From positions 1-37,133 of the forward strand of contig PUHN01000037.1 in NCBI GenBank assembly GCA_002967695.1: 37,133 nt of DNA. The letters run 5' to 3'. The notes below the pieces were generated by a model. That model was not told the origin of the DNA and did not search any database. It saw only the letters and a list, made by a program, of their open reading frames with translations. A program made the translations under genes and the position numbers. Below, piece after piece: positions 1 through 7,316 of the stretch (its first letter is position 1; each line of letters starts with the position of its first letter). Source of the DNA: Rhodobacteraceae bacterium WD3A24. Its GTDB lineage: Bacteria > Pseudomonadota > Alphaproteobacteria > Rhodobacterales > Rhodobacteraceae.

Positions 1-25
1 GGCGTGGAGCACGATGCTCCACGCC
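1..25 (-). terminator. Perfect hairpin just downstream of the TRAP binding-protein gene
   Basis: Bases 1-11 and 15-25 are exact reverse complements, giving an 11-bp stem closed by a 3-nt CGA loop. On the minus strand the hairpin begins 16 nt after the stop codon of the TRAP solute-binding protein gene. The bases that would follow it lie outside the window, so a U-tract cannot be checked. It is either a terminator or an intercistronic stem-loop before the TRAP membrane-subunit genes, which often follow such genes. Confidence 0.6.
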
Positions 26-41
26 GGCAGCCTCGGTGGGC

Positions 42-1073
42 TCAGTAGGCCGCGTCGCGGGCGGCAACCTCTTCGAGCAGGGCCTCGTGCATCGCCTGAC
101 CGTCCATGCCGGCCTCGTCCATACTAGCGATCCATTCATCGACCAGCGGCGCGGCGGCCTCCTGCCAGGCAGCCACGTCCTCCTGCGAGGGAGTGATGAT
201 CTCGTGGCCCTCCAGCTCCATGATCTCGCTGCGGCCGGCCATTTCGTCCCCGGCCCAGCCGGTGGCCACGCGCTCGGCCCATTCGGGGTTGCAGTGGTTG
301 TCGATCACCTCCTGCTGGGCCTGCGACATGCCGTCATAGGTGGACTGGTTCATCACCCAGGCGAAGGTCGTCGCGTAAAGCGGTATGTCGAGGTGATAGC
401 TGACCGCCTCGTCGATCCCGAAGATCAGGATCGAGTTCCACGGAAAGGTGATCGCATCGGCGATTCCGCGCTCCAGAGCGTCGCGGGCCTCCGGGGCGGA
501 GACCTGAAAGTTCTGCCCGCCCAGCATGTTGACGAAGCTGGCCATGGTGGCGTGGGCGGGGCGCACATTCATCCCTTCCACATCGCCGGGCACGCGGATC
601 GGCTCGCTGGAATGGAAGGTGCCCGGCGCGTGCAGATGCGACAGGCAGTAGTAGACGTCGCCCATCTCCTCCTCGGCATAGGGGCGATACCACGCGTCGA
701 GCGCGGCAGAGCCGCCGGTGCCGTTGGAGAAGGTAAAGGGAATCTCGCCCGCCGCGATGATCGGGAAACGGCCCGGCTGGTAGCCCGGATTGATGAAGGC
801 GATATCGACGATGCCGTCGCGGGCCATGTCGTAGTGGTCGGCCGCCTGTCCCATCTGCTGGGCGGGGAAGAAGTTGACCGATATCGTCCCGCCCGACGCC
901 TCCGACACCGACTCGGCCCATTCGGTCATGCCGAGTTGCTGAAGCGGGTGCGTGGCCGGCACCCAGTGGCCGAAATTGAGTGCCACCTGGCTGTCCTGCG
1001 CGACCGCACCGCCCGCGGCCATCGCCAGCGCCGTGGCGGCTGCGCATCCCTTGAGCATGGTCCTTGTCATCAT
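42..1073 (-). CDS. TRAP transporter solute-binding protein, DctP family
   Basis: Periplasmic binding protein of a tripartite ATP-independent periplasmic (TRAP) transporter, which captures an organic acid or related solute for sodium-driven uptake. The 343-residue product opens with a Sec-type signal peptide (MMTRTM, then a hydrophobic Ala/Gly-rich core, cleaved near AVAQD at about residue 26). It then shows DctP-fold landmarks: NFGHWVPATHP, FFPAQQMG, and GMNVRPA, which carries the Arg that binds substrate carboxylate in this family. The start at 1073 was chosen because GGAGGAGA precedes the ATGATG pair and because upstream in-frame residues do not look like a signal peptide. The DctQ and DctM membrane genes are not in the window and would be expected beyond the left edge. 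The substrate cannot be read from sequence. Confidence 0.92.
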   Translation of the reverse strand: MMTRTMLKGCAAATALAMAAGGAVAQDSQVALNFGHWVPATHPLQQLGMTEWAESVSEASGGTISVNFFPAQQMGQAADHYDMARDGIVDIAFINPGYQPGRFPIIAAGEIPFTFSNGTGGSAALDAWYRPYAEEEMGDVYYCLSHLHAPGTFHSSEPIRVPGDVEGMNVRPAHATMASFVNMLGGQNFQVSAPEARDALERGIADAITFPWNSILIFGIDEAVSYHLDIPLYATTFAWVMNQSTYDGMSQAQQEVIDNHCNPEWAERVATGWAGDEMAGRSEIMELEGHEIITPSQEDVAAWQEAAAPLVDEWIASMDEAGMDGQAMHEALLEEVAARDAAY

Positions 1074-1143
1074 TGTCTCCTCCCGGTGTTGTCCTTGTGG
1101 CCTCTTTGCCCCGTTGCGCCAACGGGCAGCGGCCCCGGAGGAA

Positions 1144-1172
1144 ACGCTAGCGCCTAATCGTTTGTGGTGCAA
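1144..1172 (-). promoter_or_regulatory. Candidate sigma70-type promoter for the TRAP binding-protein gene
   Basis: On the minus strand TTGCAC (1172-1167) and TAGCGT (1149-1144) are separated by 17 nt, leaving a leader of about 65 nt before the ATG at 1073. This is a spacing and consensus match only. The surrounding 338-bp interval (1074-1411) is the longest stretch in the window without a confident gene. Besides this it holds a hairpin after sdhE and one doubtful 42-codon frame. Confidence 0.35.
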
Positions 1173-1362
1173 ACCGTATTTATCCGCAGAGTCCTCGTAT
1201 ACGCGCGCGGGAGCGTCAAATCAGGCGACAACGGCCGCGCGGACAACAGCAGCGGCAATGGTGGTGGAAACCTGGAAGGCCTGACACCCAATGCAAATGG
1301 GGCAGACGGCGTCGGCGACGAAGATCCGAATTGATCGCGATGCGATCATCGACCATCTCTGA

Positions 1363-1382
1363 CAGGGGCCGCCGGGCCCCTG
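1363..1382 (-). terminator. Hairpin downstream of sdhE, possible terminator
   Basis: CAGGGGCC (1363-1370) and GGCCCCTG (1375-1382) form a perfect 8-bp stem with a GCCG loop, 29 nt past the sdhE stop codon on the minus strand. The sequence after it on that strand is not U-rich, so this is a weak terminator at best. Confidence 0.4.
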
Positions 1383-1411
1383 CTGCGTCTGCAGGCCGCC
1401 CGCGCGCGATG

Positions 1412-1684
1412 TCAGCGCACCCCGGCCCGCCCCGCCGGCGTGAGGCGCGCGATGAGCGCGGCGTGGGATTCGGGAGGCGGCTCCGCTCCGCTGACCCAGC
1501 GGTAGAGATCCTGGTCATTCTCTTCCAGAAGCGCCTCGAAGGCGTCCAGATCGGCCTCGGAAAGACCGTCGAGTTCCGACTCCGCCCAGGGGCCCAGAAT
1601 CAGATCCATCTCCCGGGTGCCGCGGCGCCAGGCCCGCATGCGCAGCCGCTTGAGCCGCGCCTGATGCGCGCTCATTGCGGTCAC
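1412..1684 (-). CDS. sdhE: SdhE/DUF339 flavinylation factor (succinate dehydrogenase assembly factor 2 family)
   Basis: Small protein needed for covalent attachment of FAD to the succinate dehydrogenase flavoprotein subunit (and fumarate reductase where present); it acts in the cytoplasm. The 90-residue product carries the family signature RRGTREMD near residue 20, followed by the helical stretch with LLEENDQDLYRWVSG that ends most family members. Its length is normal for SdhE. I start it at the GTG at 1684, because that codon overlaps the stop codon of the upstream XRE gene (GTGA), implying translational coupling. An ATG three codons in (1675) is the alternative. No sdh genes are visible in the window. 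Confidence 0.9.
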   Translation of the reverse strand: MTAMSAHQARLKRLRMRAWRRGTREMDLILGPWAESELDGLSEADLDAFEALLEENDQDLYRWVSGAEPPPESHAALIARLTPAGRAGVR

Positions 1685-2079
1685 AACGCATCCTTCATCA
1701 GGCCGCGAAACCGCTTTTCAAGCACTCCCAGACGCTCGCTCATGCGGGTCATGTCGTTGCGCATCTGCCGCATCTCGGTCATCAGAGCGCGCGCGTCGGC
1801 GGCGACCTCGGCCTCGCCGACGGGGGCGTCGATGCCCTCGCCCTCGCCCGTCAGAAGCCATGTCATCGATACGCTCAGAAGGCCCGCGAGCATCTGCAGC
1901 TTGTTGGCGCGCGGCTCGGAGAGATCCTGTTCCCAGCCGATCACGGTCTTGAGTTTCACCCCGAGCCGCTTGGCCAGTTCGGCCTGGGTCAGCCCCGCCG
2001 CCTCGCGCGCCCCGGCGAGCCGGTCGCCGAAGGTCGCCGCCTCCGGGCTGAACCAGTCCTCTGAACCGTGTTCCGTCAT
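1681..2079 (-). CDS. XRE-family helix-turn-helix transcriptional regulator
   Basis: A 132-residue DNA-binding protein. Residues of about 15-70 form a Cro/C1-type helix-turn-helix (FGDRLAGAREAAGLTQAELA, then a recognition helix with VKLKTVIGWEQ and the closing SEPRANKLQMLAGLL). The C-terminal third is Met/Arg/Glu-rich (MTEMRQMRNDMTRMSERLG) and looks like a short coiled coil for dimerisation. The ATG at 2079 has GGAGGG upstream, though the spacing is a little long; earlier in-frame residues run into the divergent aminotransferase. Its stop overlaps the sdhE start by 4 nt, so the two are one transcription unit. Targets are unknown. Autoregulation is plausible because its promoter overlaps that of the divergent aminotransferase gene. 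Confidence 0.88.
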   Translation of the reverse strand: MTEHGSEDWFSPEAATFGDRLAGAREAAGLTQAELAKRLGVKLKTVIGWEQDLSEPRANKLQMLAGLLSVSMTWLLTGEGEGIDAPVGEAEVAADARALMTEMRQMRNDMTRMSERLGVLEKRFRGLMKDAL

Positions 2080-2103
2080 CGGGCCGTGCCCTCCTGTTAT
2101 TCC

Positions 2104-3367
<1,264 letters not shown>

Positions 3368-3392
3368 GGCCGGCGCCCGCGCGGAGACAGCG

Positions 3393-3824
3393 ATGGCCGC
3401 GGATCTTCCCGAGTTCTATTTCCGCATCCGCGAGAACGGCGCGGTCGTGTTCCGCGTCGACAGCGAGAACCGCCAGAGCCGATTGGAACTCGACCCCGTC
3501 GCCACGGTCAACATCCGCAACGGCAAGATCAATCCGCAAGGCGGCCGCACCCTGAGCGAGCACGAAAATGCCGCCATCGCCGAGTGGATGGAGGCGCGCA
3601 AGGCCGAACTCGACCGCCGCCAGATCGACGACATCCACCGCACGATCGACCACCTCAACCTGACCACGCAATGGGCACAGTCACGCGCGCGCGACGACGA
3701 GCTCGACCAGGTGACCGACGCGCTGCTGCTGGCGATGCACGACCTGCGCACCGTCCTTGTCCGCGCCAAGGCCGAGCGGCTGATGCGCGACTCCGATCAG
3801 GGGCCTTCGGGTGACGAGGATTGA
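3393..3824 (+). CDS. Hypothetical protein with charged helical C-terminal half
   Basis: A 143-residue soluble protein that I do not recognise as a named family. The first 50 residues look beta-rich (FYFRIRENGAVVFRVD, LELDPVATVNIRNGKI), while residues of about 55-135 are strongly helical and charged, including WMEARKAELDRRQIDDIHRT and a leucine-patterned segment ending in VLVRAKAERLM. There is no signal peptide, membrane segment or cysteine motif. It begins 25 nt after the aminotransferase stop, on the same strand, with GGAGACAGCG before the ATG, and is followed by trmFO. Codon use matches its neighbours. The position suggests cotranscription with the aminotransferase, but nothing links the functions. 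Confidence 0.8.
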   Translation: MAADLPEFYFRIRENGAVVFRVDSENRQSRLELDPVATVNIRNGKINPQGGRTLSEHENAAIAEWMEARKAELDRRQIDDIHRTIDHLNLTTQWAQSRARDDELDQVTDALLLAMHDLRTVLVRAKAERLMRDSDQGPSGDED

Positions 3825-3872
3825 GGGCGGCCGGCCTTTTCTTTTGGCCGCGTGGTCGCTAGATCGCAGGGC

Positions 3873-5225
3873 ATGAGCGAGGAACTCCACATCATTGGCG
3901 GCGGAATGGCCGGCAGCGAGGCCGCCTGGCAGGCCGCCCAGGCGGGTGTCGATGTCGTCCTCCACGAGATGCGCCCTGCGGTCGGCACCTTCGCCCACCG
4001 CACCGGCCAGCTCGGCGAGATGGTGTGCTCCAACTCCTTCCGCTCGGACGACGACGAGGGCAATGCGGTGGGCCTCCTGCACTGGGAGATGCGCCAGGCC
4101 GGCGGGCTCATCATGGCGATGGCCGATGCCAACGCCCTGCCCGCGGGCGGTGCGCTCGCCGTGGACCGCGACGGGTTCGCCGACGCCGTCACCGCGCGGC
4201 TGCGCGCACATCCCCGCGTGCGCGTCGAGACCGGCGAGGTCGCGTCCCTGCCCGCCGAGGGCCACTGGATCGTCGCCACAGGCCCGCTTACCTCCGGCAC
4301 CCTGGCCGAGGCGATCCGAGCCGAGACCGGGGCGGAGGCGCTCGCCTTCTATGATGCCATCGCGCCGATCGTCTATGCCGAGACGATCGACATGAACACC
4401 GCCTGGCCGCAATCGCGCTATGACAAGGGCGAGACGGAGGAAGAGCGCACCGCCTACCTCAACTGCCCGATGAACCGCGAGCAGTACGAGGCATTCATCG
4501 ACGCCCTTCTTGCGGCCGAGAAGACGGAGTTTCACCAAGGCGAGACGGCCGACTACTTCGACGGCTGTCTGCCGATCGAGGTGATGGCCGAGCGCGGGCG
4601 CGAGACGCTGCGCCACGGCCCGATGAAGCCGGTGGGGCTGACCAATCCCCACAAGCCGGAAGAGAAACCCTGGGCTGTGGTCCAGCTCCGGCGCGACAAC
4701 GCGCTGGGCACGCTCTACAATATCGTCGGCTTTCAGACGAAAATGAAGTACGGCGCGCAAACCCATGTTTTCCGGATGATTCCAGGGCTCGAAGAGGCGC
4801 GCTTCGCCCGCCTTGGCGGCATTCACCGTAACAGCTTCATCAACTCGCCCACGCTGCTCGACGATCAGCTCCGCCTGCGGTCGCGTCCGAATATCCGCTT
4901 CGCCGGGCAGATCACCGGTGTCGAGGGCTATGTGGAATCGGCCGCGATGGGGCTGCTTGCCGGCCGCCTGGCAGTGGCCGAGATGCGCGGGCGCCCGCTC
5001 GGCCCGCCTCCGCCCGAGACGGCGATGGGCGCGCTGGTCACCCATATCACCGGCGGCGCGGATGCCAGGACGTTCCAGCCGATGAACGTCAATTTCGGCC
5101 TTTTCCCGCCGGCGGATGCAAGGGGCGGTCGCAAGCGCCGGCGCGAACGCTACAAGGCTTACACGGACCGGGCCAAGACCGCGTTTTCCCAATGGCTTGC
5201 AGGGCAGGTCGAAAGTGCCGCCTGA
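3873..5225 (+). CDS. trmFO: Methylenetetrahydrofolate-tRNA-(uracil-54-C5)-methyltransferase TrmFO
   Basis: Forms 5-methyluridine at position 54 of the tRNA T-loop, using methylenetetrahydrofolate as carbon donor and reduced FAD as electron source. The 450-residue protein starts with an FAD-binding dinucleotide motif ([20 protein letters not shown], residues about 5-24). It carries the conserved [12 protein letters not shown] segment with the first key cysteine at about residue 52, the second cysteine region in [13 protein letters not shown], and the C-terminal [13 protein letters not shown] block typical of TrmFO. The ATG at 3873 was chosen because the protein begins directly at the FAD strand; the upstream in-frame extension has no family features. 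The stop overlaps the gluQ start, so translation of the two is probably coupled. Confidence 0.95.
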   Translation: MSEELHIIGGGMAGSEAAWQAAQAGVDVVLHEMRPAVGTFAHRTGQLGEMVCSNSFRSDDDEGNAVGLLHWEMRQAGGLIMAMADANALPAGGALAVDRDGFADAVTARLRAHPRVRVETGEVASLPAEGHWIVATGPLTSGTLAEAIRAETGAEALAFYDAIAPIVYAETIDMNTAWPQSRYDKGETEEERTAYLNCPMNREQYEAFIDALLAAEKTEFHQGETADYFDGCLPIEVMAERGRETLRHGPMKPVGLTNPHKPEEKPWAVVQLRRDNALGTLYNIVGFQTKMKYGAQTHVFRMIPGLEEARFARLGGIHRNSFINSPTLLDDQLRLRSRPNIRFAGQITGVEGYVESAAMGLLAGRLAVAEMRGRPLGPPPPETAMGALVTHITGGADARTFQPMNVNFGLFPPADARGGRKRRRERYKAYTDRAKTAFSQWLAGQVESAA

Positions 5226-6063
5226 AGCCTATCGGACGCGCTTCGCGCCGTCTCCGACAGGGTATTTGCATCTCGGGCATGCCTATTCCGCCCTGACCGC
5301 CGCCCATCGTGCCGCCGAGCGGGGCGGGACGATGCTGTTGCGGATCGAGGATATCGACACCGCCCGCTGCAAGCCGGAATTCGAAGCGGCGATCTTCGAG
5401 GATCTGGCCTGGCTCGGCCTCCGATGGGAGGAGCCGGTGATGCGCCAGTCCGCGCGGCGCACGGCCTATGACAGCGCGCTCGAACGGCTGGTGGCGATGG
5501 GGCTCTGCTATCCTTGTTGCTGCACCCGGCGCGAGATCCGGGCGGCGCTGTCGGCGCATCAGGAAGGCGCGGACCGGCCCCCGACCTATCCCGGCACCTG
5601 CCGCCAACGGCCAATGGCCGAGGCCGGCCCGGATGACGCCATCCGCCTCGACATGGGCAGGGCACTTGCCGCAGCCGGAACCTCGCTGCACTTCACCGAA
5701 ACCGGCCCGGCCCGCCCCGGCGAACACGTCGTGTCCGCCGCGCAGCTTGCCGAAGAGCATGGCGATATCATTCTTGCCCGGCGCGACATCGGGACATCCT
5801 ATCACCTCGCGGTCGTGGTCGATGACGCCGCGCAGGCCATCACCGAGATCGTGCGGGGGGGCGATCTGTTCGACTCGACGCCCGTCCATCGGCTGCTGCA
5901 GGTGCTGCTGGGCCTGCCCCGGCCGACCTATTACCACCACCGGCTGATCCGCGACGACTCCGGCCGCAGGCTGGCCAAACGCGACGATGCCCGCGCGATC
6001 CGGCGCTACCGCGCTGACGGGGAGGCCCCAGCCCGGCTCCGGGCCGGTCTGGGCTTTGCCTAG
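5215..6063 (+). CDS. gluQ: Glutamyl-Q tRNA(Asp) synthetase
   Basis: Truncated paralogue of glutamyl-tRNA synthetase that attaches glutamate to queuosine at position 34 of tRNA-Asp. The 282-residue product contains the class I synthetase signature as HLGHA within [19 protein letters not shown] near the N-terminus, the adenylate segment [11 protein letters not shown], the cysteine-rich zinc site [11 protein letters not shown] with a later Y-x3-C, and the KMSKS equivalent [12 protein letters not shown] close to the end. The anticodon-binding domain of full GluRS is absent, as expected for this family. A GTG at 5215, 11 nt inside the 3' end of trmFO, puts the first catalytic strand at the N-terminus. 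The stop codon overlaps that of convergent hisI. With trmFO it forms a two-gene tRNA-modification unit. Confidence 0.93.
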   Translation: MPPEAYRTRFAPSPTGYLHLGHAYSALTAAHRAAERGGTMLLRIEDIDTARCKPEFEAAIFEDLAWLGLRWEEPVMRQSARRTAYDSALERLVAMGLCYPCCCTRREIRAALSAHQEGADRPPTYPGTCRQRPMAEAGPDDAIRLDMGRALAAAGTSLHFTETGPARPGEHVVSAAQLAEEHGDIILARRDIGTSYHLAVVVDDAAQAITEIVRGGDLFDSTPVHRLLQVLLGLPRPTYYHHRLIRDDSGRRLAKRDDARAIRRYRADGEAPARLRAGLGFA

Positions 6064-6425
6064 CTTTCCTCCATCGGCCGCATGAGCTCCACCGGCTCGC
6101 CATCGCGAATGGCGGTGTAGAAGCAGCTTCGCCGGTTGGTGTGGCAGGCCGGGCCGACCTGTTCGATCAGCAAGAGAAGTGTGTCGGAGTCGCAATCCAC
6201 CCGGAAATCGCGCAGCGTCTGGGTGTGGCCCGAGGTCTCCCCCTTGAGCCAGAGCTTGCCGCGCGAGCGCGAATAGTATGTCACCCGCCCGGTCTCCAGC
6301 GTGCGTGCGACGGCCTCGGCGTTCATCCAGGCCATCATCAGCACCTCGCCCGTCGCATGGTCCTGCGCGATGGCGGGTATCAGGCCATGCTCGTCATAGG
6401 TCAGGCTTGCCGGGTCGAAGGGCAT
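6060..6425 (-). CDS. hisI: Phosphoribosyl-AMP cyclohydrolase (histidine biosynthesis)
   Basis: Opens the adenine ring of phosphoribosyl-AMP in the third step of histidine synthesis. The 121-residue protein is the stand-alone form without a HisE domain. It shows the family blocks [40 protein letters not shown], the DCDSDTLLL metal-binding segment and [13 protein letters not shown], whose cysteines contribute to the zinc site. The ATG at 6425 has AAGGAC upstream. The gene is divergent from the IscU-like gene with a 67-bp spacer and convergent with gluQ, where the two TAG stop codons overlap within a CTAG tetranucleotide. Confidence 0.95.
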   Translation of the reverse strand: MPFDPASLTYDEHGLIPAIAQDHATGEVLMMAWMNAEAVARTLETGRVTYYSRSRGKLWLKGETSGHTQTLRDFRVDCDSDTLLLLIEQVGPACHTNRRSCFYTAIRDGEPVELMRPMEES

Positions 6426-6437
6426 CGGGCTTGTCCT

Positions 6438-6466
6438 TTGAAAATTGTCGCACGGGGGGTTATCTA
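6438..6466 (+). promoter_or_regulatory. Predicted promoter of the IscU-like scaffold gene
   Basis: TTGAAA (6438-6443), a 17-nt spacer and TATCTA (6461-6466) closely match a sigma70-type promoter. The expected transcription start lies about 20 nt before the GTG at 6493. Confidence 0.5.
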
Positions 6467-6492
6467 TTCGGGAACGCAATGAGGGGAAAGCC

Positions 6493-6939
6493 GTGACCGC
6501 CGAAACCGACCTCATCAAGCTCTATTCGGGGCGTATCCTCGAGCTTGCCGCCGATATCCCGCATCATGGTCGGCTCGACGCGCCGATGGCAAGCGTGCGC
6601 CGGCGCTCGCCGCTCTGCGGCTCGACGGTGACCGTGGATCTCGACATGGCGGATGGCCGCGTCAGCCGCTTCGCGCAGGAGGTGAAGGCCTGCGCGCTGG
6701 GCCAGGCCGCCGCGGCCGTCCTGGGCCGCGTCGTCATCGGACGGACGGCGGAAGAACTGCGCACGGCGCGCGACCAGCTCAAGGCGATGCTCAAGGAGGG
6801 CGCCGGCGTGCCGGATGCGCACTTCGAGGGCTACGAGGTTCTGCTGCCCGCGCGGGACTACAAGAATCGTCACGCCTCCATCATGCTGGCGATCGAGGCG
6901 ACGCTGGAGGCGGCGGAGACAGCCGGGCACCCCCAATAG
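6493..6939 (+). CDS. IscU/NifU-like iron-sulfur cluster scaffold family protein
   Basis: A 148-residue protein of the IscU/SufU N-terminal scaffold fold. It keeps the first cysteine in [13 protein letters not shown] (Ser replaces the usual Asp after Cys-Gly) and the second in [14 protein letters not shown]. The third scaffold cysteine is replaced: the region expected to read like H/K-C-x-x-L reads [11 protein letters not shown]. It may therefore be a divergent scaffold or a carrier protein rather than a canonical assembly platform. The GTG at 6493 is preceded by GAGGGGAAAG; an in-frame start further upstream would overlap the predicted promoter. The gene is divergent from hisI and convergent with the 40-residue membrane-protein gene. 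No isc or suf genes are visible nearby. Confidence 0.8.
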   Translation: MTAETDLIKLYSGRILELAADIPHHGRLDAPMASVRRRSPLCGSTVTVDLDMADGRVSRFAQEVKACALGQAAAAVLGRVVIGRTAEELRTARDQLKAMLKEGAGVPDAHFEGYEVLLPARDYKNRHASIMLAIEATLEAAETAGHPQ

Positions 6940-6944
6940 AGCTG

Positions 6945-6982
6945 AAAAAAGACCGCCGCGCGCCCTTCACGGGCGGCGGCGG
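6945..6982 (-). terminator. Rho-independent terminator of the 40-residue membrane-protein gene
   Basis: Bases 6953-6965 pair with 6971-6982 (12 pairs, one bulged G) around a TTCAC loop. On the minus strand the stem is followed after GTC-type bases by six Ts (6950-6945). Only the minus orientation has the T-run, so it ends transcription from 7095-7217. The interval 6983-7094 would then be its 3' untranslated region. Confidence 0.75.
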
Positions 6983-7094
6983 CAGTGGCGTGTCTGGCTT
7001 TCGGGACCGGGGCGTCACGGATCGGGCCACAGGCAGGCATCCGACCGCGCGCGGGTTGGGACGGTGCGCGCCCCCGGACCAGACCGCAGGCAGT

Positions 7095-7217
7095 TCAGAC
7101 GGAATACGGAAGATAGAGCGCCAGCACCACGAGCCCGGTGATCGCCGCCAGCGCGGCGCTGTCCTTGAGCAGGTTGTGCTGCGACCGGCGCAACACCTGT
7201 ATGAGGTCTGTCCACAT
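7095..7217 (-). CDS. Unannotated 40-residue single-span membrane protein
   Basis: A short frame of 40 codons plus TGA. The protein has an amphipathic, basic N-terminal half (MWTDLIQVLRRSQHNLLKD) and one hydrophobic segment (SAALAAITGLVVLALYLPYS, residues 20-39) ending at the C-terminus, so it should sit in the inner membrane. Support for real translation: GGAGGAG eight bases before the ATG, codon use like the neighbours, its own promoter region and a strong terminator with a T-run. It lies downstream of recG on the same strand, 99 nt after the recG stop. I do not recognise the family. The size and layout resemble SOS-induced membrane peptides such as TisB or Caulobacter SidA, but there is no sequence similarity I can claim. 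Confidence 0.7.
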   Translation of the reverse strand: MWTDLIQVLRRSQHNLLKDSAALAAITGLVVLALYLPYSV

Positions 7218-7244
7218 GGCGGCATCTCCTCCGATGGCTTCCGT

Positions 7245-7308
7245 GTTGTTCTTTTGTTCTCACACGGGGCCGCCGATGTAAAGACATAAAAAGAACATTG
7301 GAGAACAA
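7245..7308 (-). promoter_or_regulatory. Cluster of four TGTTC/GAACA elements before the 40-residue protein gene
   Basis: Within 64 bp lie GTTC at 7248-7251 and 7256-7259 and GAAC at 7293-7296 and 7303-7306. TGTTCTTTT (7247-7255) recurs inverted at 7289-7297, and TTGTTCTC (7254-7261) recurs inverted at 7301-7308. The spacings (GTTG-N7-GTTC at 7245-7259; GAAC-N6-GAAC at 7293-7306) approach, but do not equal, the alphaproteobacterial LexA box GTTC-N7-GTTC. Probably an operator; the regulator is unproven. Confidence 0.5.
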
Positions 7309-7316
7309 AGCGGGAT

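Noticed and set aside
1180-1188. TTATCCGCA, one base off a DnaA box
   Set aside because: A single near match without clustering, AT-rich DNA or neighbouring dnaA/dnaN; no evidence for an origin.
3827-3851. Inverted repeat GCGGCC/GGCCGC with a T-rich loop before trmFO
   Set aside because: Long 13-nt loop and no T-run after the stem; not convincing as a terminator, and better seen as ordinary GC-rich spacer.
3681-5192. Long open frame antisense to trmFO
   Set aside because: Complement of the conserved TrmFO frame; no domain and no ribosome site.
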